Below are positions 1 through 9,473 of a DNA stretch of 64,000 bases, in pieces; positions within the stretch are counted from its first letter, which is position 1; the number at the start of each line of letters is the position of its first letter. Origin of the DNA: Bacillus sp. FJAT-18017 (GTDB lineage: Bacteria; Bacillota; Bacilli; Bacillales; Cytobacillaceae); assembly GCF_001278805.1 (NCBI RefSeq), contig NZ_CP012602.1, positions 723,001 to 787,000 of the forward strand, read 5' to 3'. Under the pieces are notes generated by a model. The model was not told the DNA's origin. It saw nothing but the letters and a program-made list of their open reading frames with translations, and did no database searches. The translations under genes and the position numbers were made by a program.

Positions 1-1
1 T

Positions 2-805
2 AATGGAGCGGGACATGTCGGAGCAAAAGTAGCGATGGATGAAGCAATAAAAATGGCTAAAGAAAATGGGGTTGCTGTGGTAGGTGTTAGGAGAATCGGC
101 CATAGTGGTGCGCTTTCTTATTTTGTCCAACAGGCTGTTAACGAGAATTTGATTGGTATTTCTGTTTGTCAATCAGATCCGATGGTTGTTCCTTATGGCG
201 GTTCAGAGCCTTACTACGGTACCAATCCAATTGCTTTTGCTGCACCAGGGAAGGACGGGAAGCATATCACGTTTGATATGGCGACCACCGTACAGGCCTG
301 GGGGAAAATTCTTCATGCTAGATCGAAAAATGAATCCATTCCTGATACATGGGCTGTTGATAGCAACGGAGAGCCAACAACAGATCCATTTAAAGTAAAT
401 GCATTATTACCTATTGCTGGTCCAAAGGGATACGGGCTTATGATGATGGTTGATGTTTTATCTGGAATCCTGCTTGGTCTTCCGTTTGGAAACAAGGTAT
501 CTTCCATGTATCACGATTTGACTGAGTATCGAAATCTTGGACAACTTCATATTGTTATTAATCCTGAATTTTTCACAAACCTTCAGGCATTCCAAGAAGG
601 CATTGCAGCTACGATGAAGGATCTTAATAACATTAAGCCTGCTCCTGGCTTTGATAAAGTTTCTTACCCTGGGCAAAGAAGTGCTGAAAGGGAAAAGAAA
701 TATGAAGAGGACGGCATTGAAATAGTCGATCATATTTATGAGTATTTAAATTCAGATGTTGTGCACAACAATGCGTATGACAACAAAAGTCCTTTTGCTA
801 AGTAA
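2..805 (+). CDS. allD: ureidoglycolate dehydrogenase (AllD), 5' end outside window
   Basis: The frame is open from the left edge (base 2), so the N-terminus is missing; about 267 residues are visible. The protein belongs to the Ldh/malate-lactate dehydrogenase-like family and oxidises ureidoglycolate to oxalurate with NAD in allantoin breakdown. The assignment to AllD rather than another family member rests on the C-terminal half, where the stretches MVDVLSGILLGLPFG, VSSMYHDL, RNLGQLHIVINPEFF and the ending SPFAK closely resemble E. coli AllD as I remember it. The first visible in-frame ATG at 35 is internal. The fdrA-DUF1116-carbamate kinase order that follows is the usual companion set and supports the call. 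Confidence 0.88.
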   Translation, partial: NGAGHVGAKVAMDEAIKMAKENGVAVVGVRRIGHSGALSYFVQQAVNENLIGISVCQSDPMVVPYGGSEPYYGTNPIAFAAPGKDGKHITFDMATTVQAWGKILHARSKNESIPDTWAVDSNGEPTTDPFKVNALLPIAGPKGYGLMMMVDVLSGILLGLPFGNKVSSMYHDLTEYRNLGQLHIVINPEFFTNLQAFQEGIAATMKDLNNIKPAPGFDKVSYPGQRSAEREKKYEEDGIEIVDHIYEYLNSDVVHNNAYDNKSPFAK

Positions 806-817
806 AAGTAGAAACAG

Positions 818-849
818 GAAGGGTGGGCTCCCACGAGTGACCACCCTTC
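818..849 (+). terminator. hairpin after allD, weak terminator or processing site
   Basis: The arms GAAGGGTGG (818-826) and CCACCCTTC (841-849) pair perfectly over 9 bp. The tail (ttcatgg) is poor in T, so read-through into fdrA is plausible; the hairpin may partly terminate or protect the upstream message. Confidence 0.5.
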
Positions 850-923
850 TTCATGGCGATTGCTGTTCAATTTCGCCACTTTTCAGACAACTAGGAAAAA
901 TACATTAAGAGGTGAACAAAATA

Positions 924-2669
924 ATGCTTTATACCATTATAAAAGAGAATTCCTACCAGGATTCAGTTAACTTGATGCTTCTCACAAATAAAATTACAAC
1001 AATGGACGGAATTAACAAGGTTCAAATTATGATGGGAACTCCGGCCAATAAAGATATTTTCAAAAGTTCTGGTCTTTACACAGAAGAGCTTGAAAAAGCT
1101 GCTGCCAATGATATGTGTATTGTTGTTGATACAGACATGGAAGAAAAGATTCAGGAAGTACTTGATGAGGTTGATAATTATCTAAGTAACCAATCAATTA
1201 GCAGCAGCAAAGAACAATTTGAATCAGTGCGTACATGGGATAAAGCGGTTAAGGCTTTGCCAAGTGCAAATGTCGCTTTAATTTCAACACCGGGACAATA
1301 CGCAGCAGAAGAAGCCGACAAAGCACTGGACAATGATCTGCATGTCATGATCTTCAGTGACAACGTATCAATTGAAGATGAGCGCCGCCTCAAAGAGAAA
1401 GCCCATGATAAAGGCCTTCTTGTAATGGGACCTGACTGTGGAACAGAAATTTTGTCCGGCGTACCGCTTGCGTTCGCAAATGTGGTTAAACCGGGTAATA
1501 TCGGAATTGTTGGAGCTTCCGGAACAGGTATCCAGGAAGTAACTGTCCAAATCGACCGACTTGGCGGCGGTGTAACTCATGCCATCGGAACCGGCGGGCG
1601 CGACCTATCTGATAAGATTGGCGCTATCACCATGATGGATGCAATTAAAGGTCTTGCAGCACATAACCAGACGGAAGTAATCGGGATTGTTTCCAAGCCG
1701 CCTGCAAAAGAAGTGCGTGACCAGGTCGTTGAATTGCTTCAAAGCTTGTCAAAACCTGTTGTGGCTATTTTCCTTGGTGAAGAGCCGCATAATCATGAGG
1801 GCAACATCTATTATGCAAATACCCTTGAAGAAACAGCAGCAATTGCAGTCGATCTTGCAAAAGGAAATCCTGTAAAAGCAAATTACAATCAACTTATTGG
1901 TGATGTACCGGCTGTTGACTTGAAGCCTGAACAAAAGACAATTAAAGGCCTTTATTCCGGCGGTACACTGGGATACGAAGCGGCTACTCTCATCAGCAGA
2001 GGTCTTAGCCTTGGCAAGAGTGATTCCCATGAAGAAGGTTACTTGTTAAAAGCAAACGGCAATGAAGTAGCTGACCTTGGTGACGATATGTATACTCAAG
2101 GAAAGCCGCATCCAATGATCGACCCGGCAACACGAGTTGAATTCTTCAAAAAGGCTGCAGAGGATGAGTCCACAGCGATTATTCTTTTTGATGTGGTTCT
2201 CGGCTACGGTTCACATGAAGACATGGCTGGTGCGTTGATTCCTGCTATTCAAAAGATCCAGAGCAATGCACGTGAAAACGGCAGAAACATTTACTTTGTT
2301 GCGACTGTATGTGGCACTGAGCAAGACCCGCAAGACATCCAGGAGCAAAAGTCAAAACTTGAAAAAGCTGGTGTCATTATTCGAGACAGTAATAACCAGG
2401 CAATCCGTACTGCTCTTGCTATGCTTGATATCCGGATTGAAGAGAAGGATAAAGAACTGGTTTCTGATAATGCGGCTGCAAAAGCAGAAATTAGCGTTTC
2501 TCCTGCCATCGATAAATTGTTAAACGAGAAACCAAATGTTATCAACGTTGGCTTGAAGAGTTTTGCATCTGCCATTACAGACAATGGCGGCCGGGCTGTA
2601 CAATTCGACTGGCGCCCAGTGGCTGGCGGAAACGAGAGAATGCGGAAAGTTCTAAGTGTTCTTCGTTAA
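924..2669 (+). CDS. fdrA: FdrA/AllF family protein, acyl-CoA synthetase-like
   Basis: The protein is 581 aa when started at the ATG at 924, which has AAGAGGTG (907-914) 9 nt upstream. A GTG at 912 in the same frame lies inside that ribosome binding site and is unlikely. The fold is that of the succinyl-CoA synthetase alpha/beta family: a CoA-binding Rossmann part with VIVGASGTGIQE-like glycine-rich loop near residue 195 and a ligase-like C-terminal half. In E. coli FdrA (now AllF), together with the YlbE and YlbF products, makes oxamate carbamoyltransferase, which splits oxalurate to oxamate and carbamoyl phosphate. Neighbours allD, DUF1116 and carbamate kinase support that role here. No YlbF (AllH) homologue lies between these genes. 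Confidence 0.85.
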   Translation: MLYTIIKENSYQDSVNLMLLTNKITTMDGINKVQIMMGTPANKDIFKSSGLYTEELEKAAANDMCIVVDTDMEEKIQEVLDEVDNYLSNQSISSSKEQFESVRTWDKAVKALPSANVALISTPGQYAAEEADKALDNDLHVMIFSDNVSIEDERRLKEKAHDKGLLVMGPDCGTEILSGVPLAFANVVKPGNIGIVGASGTGIQEVTVQIDRLGGGVTHAIGTGGRDLSDKIGAITMMDAIKGLAAHNQTEVIGIVSKPPAKEVRDQVVELLQSLSKPVVAIFLGEEPHNHEGNIYYANTLEETAAIAVDLAKGNPVKANYNQLIGDVPAVDLKPEQKTIKGLYSGGTLGYEAATLISRGLSLGKSDSHEEGYLLKANGNEVADLGDDMYTQGKPHPMIDPATRVEFFKKAAEDESTAIILFDVVLGYGSHEDMAGALIPAIQKIQSNARENGRNIYFVATVCGTEQDPQDIQEQKSKLEKAGVIIRDSNNQAIRTALAMLDIRIEEKDKELVSDNAAAKAEISVSPAIDKLLNEKPNVINVGLKSFASAITDNGGRAVQFDWRPVAGGNERMRKVLSVLR

Positions 2670-2713
2670 TCCAATCGGAAATTACACTAACGTGAAAATC
2701 AGGAGGTAGCAAA

Positions 2714-3988
2714 ATGTACGGACAATTTAAAACAATTGATGAAGCAAACCGCGCAGTAATCGATAAAGTTGTATCAGGCGCACCATTTTTAGTGGATGTC
2801 GTTCCTGCAAAATCAGTGATTGAAGAGTTAAACGGAAAGGTCCTGCTTCATGCAGGGCCACCTATTAAGTGGGAAAATATGACTAGCCCGATGCAAGGCT
2901 CTTGTGTAGGGGCAGCCCTTTTTGAAGGCTGGGCAGCGAACGCTGATGAAGCGTTTAAACTGTTTGAAAATGGTGAAGTTGAGTTCATCCCTTGCCATCA
3001 TGTAAATGCCGTTGGACCAATGGGCGGAATTACATCCGGAAATATGCCACTTGTAGTTGTCGAAAATCAAGATGGCGGAAACCAGGCATACTGCACATTG
3101 AATGAAGGGATTGGGAAAGTACTTCGTTTCGGTGCTTATTCAGAGGAAGTAACAAACCGCCTTGCATGGTTCCGCGATGTTTTGGGTCCTGTCCTTTCAA
3201 AAGCGCTTAAAGTAAAAGGTGACGGATTGAACGTTAACGTGATGATGGCAAAAGCAATTACAATGGGTGATGAGTTCCACCAACGTAATATTGCTGGATC
3301 ACTAATTTTCTTAAAAGAAATCACTCCATATATTTTGAAAACAGATGCTTCTGAAAATGATAAACAAGATGTTATCCAATTCCTGGCAGATACAGACCAG
3401 TTCTTCTTGAACATTGCGATGGCAACATCCAAGGCAGTAATGGATACAGCGAGACAAATCCAACATGGTACAGTTGTTACAGCAATGTGCCGTAATGGAT
3501 ATGAGTTCGGCATCCGCATTGCTGGTATGGGTGACCAATGGTTTACTGCACCTGTTAATACACCACAAGGCTTATTCTTTACAGGCTATGATCAAGATAT
3601 GGCTTGCCCTGATATGGGGGACAGTGCCATCACTGAAACATTCGGAGTAGGTGGTATGGCAATGATCGCAGCTCCTGGTGTAACACGTTTCGTAGGTGCT
3701 GGCGGTTTTGATGACGCTCTTAAAACAAGCAATGAGATGATGGAAATTTGTATTGATAATAACCCTAACTTCTCTATTCCAACTTGGGATTTCAAAGGGT
3801 CTTGCCTTGGAATCGATGCAAGAAAAGTTGTAGAAACTGGAATTGAGCCAGTTATTAACACTGGTATTGCACATAAAGAAGCAGGTGTTGGGCAAATCGG
3901 TGCAGGTACCGTTCGTGCTCCATTAGCATGCTTTGAAAAAGCTATTGATGCTTACGCAGTGAAGCTTGGCCTAATTGAAGCAGAATAA
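2714..3988 (+). CDS. ylbE: DUF1116 protein, YlbE/AllG family (oxamate carbamoyltransferase subunit)
   Basis: The protein is 424 aa, close to the 419 aa of E. coli YlbE. The start is well supported by AGGAGG at 2701-2706, 7 nt before the ATG. The gene lies 44 nt downstream of fdrA and is almost surely co-transcribed with it. DUF1116 proteins were of unknown function until the E. coli member was shown to be one of three subunits of oxamate carbamoyltransferase. Conserved-looking stretches include CRNGYEFGIRI, TPQGLFFTGY and GDSAITETFGVGGMAM. The specific activity is inferred from family and order only. Confidence 0.85.
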   Translation: MYGQFKTIDEANRAVIDKVVSGAPFLVDVVPAKSVIEELNGKVLLHAGPPIKWENMTSPMQGSCVGAALFEGWAANADEAFKLFENGEVEFIPCHHVNAVGPMGGITSGNMPLVVVENQDGGNQAYCTLNEGIGKVLRFGAYSEEVTNRLAWFRDVLGPVLSKALKVKGDGLNVNVMMAKAITMGDEFHQRNIAGSLIFLKEITPYILKTDASENDKQDVIQFLADTDQFFLNIAMATSKAVMDTARQIQHGTVVTAMCRNGYEFGIRIAGMGDQWFTAPVNTPQGLFFTGYDQDMACPDMGDSAITETFGVGGMAMIAAPGVTRFVGAGGFDDALKTSNEMMEICIDNNPNFSIPTWDFKGSCLGIDARKVVETGIEPVINTGIAHKEAGVGQIGAGTVRAPLACFEKAIDAYAVKLGLIEAE

Positions 3989-4001
3989 GGACATTATTTG
4001 T

Positions 4002-4032
4002 GGAGAGGGAAAGTTAAACAGAACTCCTCTCC
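4002..4032 (+). other. small stem-loop between DUF1116 gene and carbamate kinase
   Basis: GGAGAG at 4002-4007 can pair with CTCTCC at 4027-4032. It has a short stem and no run of T, so it is more likely an mRNA structure than a terminator. Confidence 0.3.
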
Positions 4033-4112
4033 TCCTTTACTGAAAGTGTCAAATACTTGTTAGTAAAAAACGAATCGCAGCTAAGAAGTCAATGCATACA
4101 GGAGAGATATTA

Positions 4113-5048
4113 GTGAGCAGAATTGTTTTAGCCATCGGCGGAAACGCAATTATAAAAGAGGGTCAAAAGGGTACACTTGAAGAACAGAAAAAAAATATTG
4201 ATGAAAGCTGTGAGCCTGTTCTAGGGCTAATTGAACAGGGGAATACGGTTGTAATTACTCATGGGAATGGGCCGCAAGTTGGCAATTCATTAATTAAAAA
4301 CCAAATGGCTGAATCAGAGGTACCAGCTTATCCACTTGATGTTTTAGATGCTGAGACTCAAGGAAATTTAGGCTACTTAATTCAGCAAGCTTTTAGAAAT
4401 AAAATGGTTGAACGCAATATCGGGAGAACAGTTGCGACCATTGTTACACAGGCTGTTGTTTCTAAGGATGATCCAGCCTTTTCTAATCCTACGAAACCAA
4501 TTGGACCATTTTATACAAAAGAAGAGCTAGACAAAGTCCTGGAAACTGAAAAAATCTCATACATTGAGGACAGCGGCAGAGGATACAGACGTGTTGTTGC
4601 TTCTCCAAAGCCGGTGACAATTGTTGAAAGAGACGCAATTGAAGCATTGCTTGATAAAGAAATTACGGTCATTACAGCTGGCGGTGGCGGAATCCCTGTT
4701 ATCGAAGAAAACGGCATGCTAAAGGGAACGAATGCTGTCATTGATAAGGATTTTGCAAGTGCGCTTTTGGCAGCTGAAATCAATGCCGATTATCTATTTA
4801 TTTTAACTGGCGTTGAGCAAGTAGCAATCCATTTTGGTACTCCTCAACAACAAAACCTATTGGAAATGACAGTTGATGAAGCATTACGTTATATGGAAGA
4901 AGGACATTTTCCAAAAGGAAGTATGGGACCGAAAATCGAAGCAGCCATTTTGTTTTTGAAAAAAGGCGGAAAAAACGTCATCATTACATCTATGGACAAG
5001 CTTCAAGATGCACTTGAAGGTAAAACGGGTACACGTGTAACGTTATAA
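4113..5048 (+). CDS. arcC: carbamate kinase
   Basis: The enzyme converts carbamoyl phosphate plus ADP to ATP, CO2 and ammonia, which would harvest energy at the end of oxalurate breakdown. The protein is 311 aa from the GTG at 4113, preceded by AGGAGA (4100-4105) at 7 nt; an upstream ATG at 4092 precedes this site and would add seven unlikely residues. The N-terminus MSRIVLAIGGNA carries the family's GGNA motif, followed by VITHGNGPQVGN, GPFY and GAGGGGIPV-like segments. In this context the E. coli counterpart is AllK (YbcF), not the arginine-deiminase ArcC; the symbol is given for the enzyme family. Confidence 0.93.
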   Translation: MSRIVLAIGGNAIIKEGQKGTLEEQKKNIDESCEPVLGLIEQGNTVVITHGNGPQVGNSLIKNQMAESEVPAYPLDVLDAETQGNLGYLIQQAFRNKMVERNIGRTVATIVTQAVVSKDDPAFSNPTKPIGPFYTKEELDKVLETEKISYIEDSGRGYRRVVASPKPVTIVERDAIEALLDKEITVITAGGGGIPVIEENGMLKGTNAVIDKDFASALLAAEINADYLFILTGVEQVAIHFGTPQQQNLLEMTVDEALRYMEEGHFPKGSMGPKIEAAILFLKKGGKNVIITSMDKLQDALEGKTGTRVTL

Positions 5049-5062
5049 ATGTAAAAGAAATT

Positions 5063-5096
5063 AGGATTGGCTTTTATACAAGCCAATCCTTTTTTA
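5063..5096 (+). terminator. intrinsic terminator after carbamate kinase
   Basis: An 11-bp perfect stem, AGGATTGGCTT with AAGCCAATCCT (5063-5090), is followed directly by TTTTTT. It ends the allD-arcC transcript. Confidence 0.9.
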
Positions 5097-5555
5097 CGTA
5101 TGTCTGCAGGCTGCGTTGTAGAATGAAAATCCCTAGTAAAAGTTCTAGGAGCCGCAGCTAGACAGGCTCCCGGTATTATTCTATACATACCCTGATCAAG
5201 CTAGGCAATCATTGCAGAAGGGTTGGAAAAGTTAAAGAAACTGCAAAGAAAATTTCAGCCGTAGCTGTTTAATTGTAAAGGAAACTAAAGTTAACCAAAC
5301 AAAAGCTAAACGGAACTTGCTTCCGGTCAGCTTTTGTTTCTTAAGGACGAGCAGAACATGATTAAAGAAAGGATAGTAATTGATCAACAAACGGAAAAGT
5401 ATTGTACAATCTAGACATGTAGAAGATTTAGGGAAAATGTTCTAAAAGAAGCCGGCTAAACCTTAAGGGAGCTGCCTTCGCTTATTAAAAATTAATTTGA
5501 TTGCTTTCGTTGATATAAAGGTGATTAAAATGATAAACATTGGCGACGGCTTTTA
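5097..5555. other. gene-free stretch with palindromes
   Basis: No credible ORF. A short element around 5144-5171 (CTAGGAGCCGCAG...ACAGGCTCCC) recurs at about 60318-60346. A perfect 11-bp inverted repeat lies at 5297-5339. The rest appears featureless. Confidence 0.5.
5297..5339. repeat. two-tier palindrome
   Basis: AAACAAAAGCT (5297-5307) pairs with AGCTTTTGTTT (5329-5339), and inside it CGGAA pairs with TTCCG around a 5-nt loop. It resembles a terminator or cruciform, but no gene on either strand ends directly at it. Confidence 0.55.
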
Positions 5556-5596
5556 CAAAAAACCGCTACAAACAACCAACTGGTTGTTGTAGCGGT
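5556..5596 (-). terminator. intrinsic terminator of the S-box operon
   Basis: Read on the minus strand, a stem of about 15 bp (CCGCTACAACAACCA with TGGTTGTTTGTAGCGG, one bulge) is followed by TTTTTT. It lies 20 nt past the stop of the substrate-binding protein. Confidence 0.88.
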
Positions 5597-5616
5597 AGTT
5601 CATAAGCAATGTTAAA

Positions 5617-6621
5617 TTAGTTCGAGGTTACGGATTCTGGATACCAGTTGGGATTTTCCTCTGTCACTTTTTTAATATCAACTTTTTCCGGGAATAGTTT
5701 CAAGCCGAAAAATGTATCCGCTAAGTCTTGTTGTGCCTTAACAGCTTCTTCATCAATAGGAAGAACTCCGAAGTCTCGTCTGCCATTCGCAATTTCAAGT
5801 GGCTTTGCATCAATCTTTAGCTCTTTGGATAAGATGTTCGCTACTTCTTTGGTGTTATCGTTTGCCCATTGATCTGACTTCTGCAGTTCGTCTAATATGA
5901 TTTTAATCGTGTCTGTATGGTTATTTACAAAATTTTCAGAGGCAAAATAGAATGTCCGATTTTGTGTTAAATTTTCACCGTTTACAATTGTTCTTGTTGC
6001 TGTACTCGATTCTAGTACAGCCAGGAATGGATCCCAGGTTCCAATAACATCAATTTCACCAGATTGAAAGGCAACTCTTCCTTCTGCTGAATCCTTATAA
6101 TAAATAAGATTTACATCTTCAACCGTAAGTCCTTCTTTTTCCAGGGCTTTGACCAGCAGGTAATGCATATTCCCGCCCTTGGTCACCCCTATTTTCTTTC
6201 CTTTGAAATCCTGTACAGTCTTAATTGGCGAGTCCTCTTTAACGACTAAAGCTACTCCTTTTGGATAAGGTGTATCAGACGCGACATATACACTCGTTTT
6301 ACCGCTAGCTTGTGAAAAGACCCCATTTGCATCGGATGCATGCCCAAAATCAATCGCACCAGTATTCAATCCTTCTAATAAAGCAGTTCCTATTGGAAAC
6401 TCTGACCATTCAACTGTTATATTCTCTTCGGCAAGTCTTTTATCTAATGTACCTCTTGCCTTTAAAATGTTTAACGTATTGCCTTTTTGATAGCCAATTT
6501 TCACAGTTGATCCTTTTTCACCATTTGACCCAGAACTGCTATCCTCTGATCCGCATGCTGCCAAAATCCCCACGATTAAAATAAGAAGGCAGCTTAATAT
6601 CCATTTTGACTTTGCTTTCAT
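5617..6621 (-). CDS. ABC transporter substrate-binding lipoprotein, SsuA/NMT1 family
   Basis: The protein is 334 aa. It has a lipoprotein signal peptide with lipobox LAAC (residues 20-23), so it should be anchored outside the membrane. The remainder is a periplasmic-binding fold of the aliphatic sulfonate/taurine/nitrate class (VKIGYQKGNTLNILKARG, GALIDFGHAS-like, GEIDVIGTWDPF). The start has GGAGGAGAG 4-10 nt upstream. It is the last gene of a five-gene operon under an S-box riboswitch, which points to a sulfur compound as ligand. Nitrate or thiamine-precursor ligands occur in the same superfamily; the ligand cannot be read from sequence. Confidence 0.88.
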   Translation of the reverse strand: MKAKSKWILSCLLILIVGILAACGSEDSSSGSNGEKGSTVKIGYQKGNTLNILKARGTLDKRLAEENITVEWSEFPIGTALLEGLNTGAIDFGHASDANGVFSQASGKTSVYVASDTPYPKGVALVVKEDSPIKTVQDFKGKKIGVTKGGNMHYLLVKALEKEGLTVEDVNLIYYKDSAEGRVAFQSGEIDVIGTWDPFLAVLESSTATRTIVNGENLTQNRTFYFASENFVNNHTDTIKIILDELQKSDQWANDNTKEVANILSKELKIDAKPLEIANGRRDFGVLPIDEEAVKAQQDLADTFFGLKLFPEKVDIKKVTEENPNWYPESVTSN

Positions 6622-6635
6622 ACTCTCTCCTCCTA

Positions 6636-7349
6636 CTATTCCTGCATTAATTTATTCAGGATGATATTTTGATAATGGATAAATTCTTGATCTACATTTC
6701 TTGGCCTTGCCAATGGGATTGCTGTGTCCAGCTCAATCCCGCCATCCTTAATCACGATTACCCGGTCCGCTAACCGTACTGCCTCGCTAACATCATGGGT
6801 AACAAGAATAGCTGTAAAGTTTTCCTCAGACCATAATTGCTCTATTAAATTCTGCATCTCTAAACGAGTAAGGGCGTCCAAGGCACCAAGAGGCTCATCT
6901 AATAGTAATAATTTTGGTTCTCCAGCCAACGCTCTTGCTAACGATACGCGCTGCTTTTGCCCTCCTGATAAAACAGAAGGCCATTCGTTTTGTTTTTCCA
7001 ATAGACCTACATGGGATAGAGAGTTCTCAGCAGCTTTATTATTTTTGCCAGTAACACCAATTTGGACATTATCCAAAACACTTTTCCAGGGAAGCAGGCG
7101 GGAATCCTGAAACATGATTCTTGTATCGGGATGCAGGCCCTTCAAATGGGTCCCGTCAAACAGGATTTCCCCATTGGATATTGTCTCCAACCCAGCTATT
7201 AAACGGAGCAAAGTACTTTTCCCACAGCCACTTTTTCCGACAATCGCCAAAAATTCACCTGGGTTTATTTTTAAATCAATGCCCTTTAGTACCTGTAAAT
7301 CTCCAAATCTTTTATCAACATTGTTTATTTGAACGTTTATTCCTGACAC
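6636..7349 (-). CDS. ABC transporter ATPase, SsuB/TauB type
   Basis: The protein is 237 aa from the GTG at 7349, which follows GGAGGG (7356-7361) by 6 nt. A longer frame back to 7400 would overlap the permease and lacks a binding site. Walker [10 protein letters not shown] lies at residues 38-46, and the signature LSGGQKQR, Walker B LLLLDEP and switch His (VTHD) follow in order. It powers the transporter made with the adjacent permease and binding lipoprotein and lies 17 nt after the permease stop and 14 nt before the lipoprotein gene. Confidence 0.92.
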   Translation of the reverse strand: MSGINVQINNVDKRFGDLQVLKGIDLKINPGEFLAIVGKSGCGKSTLLRLIAGLETISNGEILFDGTHLKGLHPDTRIMFQDSRLLPWKSVLDNVQIGVTGKNNKAAENSLSHVGLLEKQNEWPSVLSGGQKQRVSLARALAGEPKLLLLDEPLGALDALTRLEMQNLIEQLWSEENFTAILVTHDVSEAVRLADRVIVIKDGGIELDTAIPLARPRNVDQEFIHYQNIILNKLMQE

Positions 7350-7366
7350 CTGATTCCCTCCATGCT

Positions 7367-8152
7367 TTATGCTCTTTTCTTGTAGAAATTCGGATGCCAC
7401 TTAAGCCATTTTTTTTCTAAACCCAACGCTAGCACATCTGATAATTTCCCTAATAATGCATATAGGATGATACTTAGAATGACAATATCCATTTGCATAA
7501 ATTCGCGGGCTGAAGTTGCCATATAACCAATCCCTGTATCAGATGCGATGGTTTCAGCAACAATTAAGGACATCCACATGATCCCTAAAGCATAGCGGAC
7601 ACCAACTAAGATGGAAGGGAGTGCCCCTGGCAGCAGGATATTCCAAAATAAAGGGAATCCTTTTAATCCGTAAACCTTTCCCATTTCAATTAATCCTTTA
7701 TCAACATTACGAATGCCATGATATGTATTTAAATATATTGGAAAAGCTACCCCTAAAGCGACGAGGAAGATCTTTGCGTCTTCCCCAATGCCAAACCACA
7801 GAATAACAAGCGGGATTAATGCTAAATGTGGAATGGTCCGAATCATTTGTATGGATGTATCAAGCAATTTGGAGGCAAGTGGAATCAATCCATTTATCAG
7901 TCCTAAAACGAATCCAATAATTCCTCCAATAAAAAAGCCGATGAATGCTCTTTTTGTACTAATCCATATATATTCATAAAGGCTCCCATCTTCTGCTAGA
8001 CGAATGGTTCCTTTTATAACTTCGATGGGTGTAGGCAGAATTTCTTTTGGCAAAATCCCCAATGAACCCAATAGTTGCCATAGTATTAAAAAAAGAGTCG
8101 GGATTACCCAAGGTATAGCAGTATCTAATGTATGTTTGATTCTTGGACTCAC
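7367..8152 (-). CDS. ABC transporter permease, SsuC/TauC type
   Basis: The protein is 261 aa with about six membrane segments and the EAA loop region ([24 protein letters not shown]), as in sulfonate and nitrate-type permeases. GTG start at 8152, with AAGGAGAT about 10 nt upstream, overlapping the end of the preceding gene; the gap is only 6 nt, so translation is probably coupled. It belongs to the same S-box-controlled operon. Confidence 0.9.
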   Translation of the reverse strand: MSPRIKHTLDTAIPWVIPTLFLILWQLLGSLGILPKEILPTPIEVIKGTIRLAEDGSLYEYIWISTKRAFIGFFIGGIIGFVLGLINGLIPLASKLLDTSIQMIRTIPHLALIPLVILWFGIGEDAKIFLVALGVAFPIYLNTYHGIRNVDKGLIEMGKVYGLKGFPLFWNILLPGALPSILVGVRYALGIMWMSLIVAETIASDTGIGYMATSAREFMQMDIVILSIILYALLGKLSDVLALGLEKKWLKWHPNFYKKRA

Positions 8153-8158
8153 ACCGCT

Positions 8159-8788
8159 TTATCTCCTTTCCGTATCATAAACATCCAAAACGTCAGCCAG
8201 ATGCCTTATTGTACTTCCGGCCCTCAAAGCTCCGGCTATCAAACTAGCTTCTGCCAACTCCATTTCACTAATAGAATAGTTGGCTGCGAGAGCTTTAAGT
8301 TTTTTAATATACTCGGTTGATCTTAAAGCATGCGCCGATGCATAGGAAATCAAGATAACAAGTTTAGTAGATAACGTACCTGAAGACTCTATGAACGGTA
8401 CGATAAGCAAGTCATGCAAATGTTTAGATTGGTCAGGAAAAAGCTTGAGTAATTGTTCCTCTCGGTTAACGTTTCCCAGTTCTTCAAACACCCCATCCGG
8501 AAGTGAAGGGAGGAGTGCAGTTCCAGTCTCAAGCGAAGTGGCAATTGTAACTCCTTCTATTAATTCTTCTGAAGTAACTCCTAATTTTTTCGCCTTTTTT
8601 GAATGGAATTGAGTGCAATAAGAACATTTCGTTATCGTTGTTACTGAAACAGCAATAATCTCTTTTTCTCTTGGTGGGATCACTCCCTTTTGCCAAACAT
8701 CGTCCGCAAAACTACGATACTTTCGGAAAAAAGCTGGATGGATTCTTGGAAGCTTTGTTAATTGGGTTCCAATTTCATTTATACTCAT
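8159..8788 (-). CDS. carboxymuconolactone decarboxylase/AhpD-like protein
   Basis: The protein is 209 aa from the ATG at 8788, spaced correctly behind GGGGGGAG; a second ATG at 8794 is too close to that site. It carries the AhpD-type motif EKE...CSYCxxxH (E about 42, C55, C58, H62), the proton-relay and redox cysteine set of alkylhydroperoxidase D-like proteins. A peroxidase or thiol-reductase role is therefore likelier than decarboxylation. The C-terminal half repeats the fold (SASAHALRS) without cysteines. It is the second gene of the S-box operon, upstream of the transporter, which suggests a redox step on the imported sulfur compound or protection during its use. Confidence 0.82.
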   Translation of the reverse strand: MSINEIGTQLTKLPRIHPAFFRKYRSFADDVWQKGVIPPREKEIIAVSVTTITKCSYCTQFHSKKAKKLGVTSEELIEGVTIATSLETGTALLPSLPDGVFEELGNVNREEQLLKLFPDQSKHLHDLLIVPFIESSGTLSTKLVILISYASAHALRSTEYIKKLKALAANYSISEMELAEASLIAGALRAGSTIRHLADVLDVYDTERR

Positions 8789-8821
8789 TTTCATTCTCCC
8801 CCCGGTGAAAATGTGATTAGT

Positions 8822-9349
8822 TTACTTAGCCAGTTCTTCCTCAATTGAGGCTTTCAATTCACCGGCAGTTAGTTCCGTTGGGAACTGATACTCCTTTTCA
8901 TTAACAAAAACAGTCGGTACCATTTTTACATCTCTGGCTATAGCTTCTGCCGTTACTTTCAGGCTAATTTCGGTATTTTCTGGTTCTTCTTTCAGCTGAT
9001 ATTTTTCGGCTATTAGTTTTTTGATTTCTTGATTATTCAGTTGATCCCATTCGCCCTGTGTTGCAAATAATTCCTTTAAGATGTTTTTCACACGGAGGGG
9101 GTTGCTGTAATCAAGGAATAAGTTGATTAAGGTTCCATTTAATAACATCTCTCTAGGCTTGTCATAATGCTTAACAATGAATTCAACCTGGCCATTTTCC
9201 AGGTAGTTTTGTAAAACATCTTCGGCAATACCAAAAAAAGTAGCACAATAGGGGCAGGTTAAGTTCAAAAAAACCTCAACCTTTACAGGTGCATCCTTCT
9301 TCCCAAAGCTCAATTGTGAGTTAGCAATTTGATTCGTCACTTTCTTCAT
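8822..9349 (-). CDS. DsbA-like thioredoxin-fold protein
   Basis: The protein is up to 175 aa. It has CPYC at residues 32-35 in a thioredoxin fold, with the cis-Pro loop MVPTVFVNE near residue 150, as in DsbA/FrnE-type oxidoreductases. There is no signal peptide, so it should be cytoplasmic. Start choice: ATG at 9349 is only 2 nt behind AAGGAG, while the in-frame GTG at 9340 sits about 10 nt away and may be the true start (172 aa). It is the first gene after the S-box riboswitch. B. subtilis has similar cytosolic DsbA-like proteins of unclear role. Confidence 0.82.
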   Translation of the reverse strand: MKKVTNQIANSQLSFGKKDAPVKVEVFLNLTCPYCATFFGIAEDVLQNYLENGQVEFIVKHYDKPREMLLNGTLINLFLDYSNPLRVKNILKELFATQGEWDQLNNQEIKKLIAEKYQLKEEPENTEISLKVTAEAIARDVKMVPTVFVNEKEYQFPTELTAGELKASIEEELAK

Positions 9350-9473
9350 TCTCCTTTTTAATAATTTTGGATTACAATGCTGGTGAAATTATATTATTCT
9401 TATAAAAATAGTGGGGATTTAAAGCGAGGATTCCCACTCACAGCAGTTAGATGACTTACTGCAGCTGGAAATC

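Noticed and set aside
7350..7400. Longer start of the ABC ATPase gene
   Set aside because: It would overlap the permease gene and lacks a binding site, whereas GTG 7349 has GGAGGG 6 nt upstream.
5617..8152. Naming the transporter ssuABC or tauABC outright
   Set aside because: The SsuA/NMT1 superfamily also binds nitrate, taurine, pyrimidine precursors and others; ligand is not readable and no SsuD/TauD gene is present.
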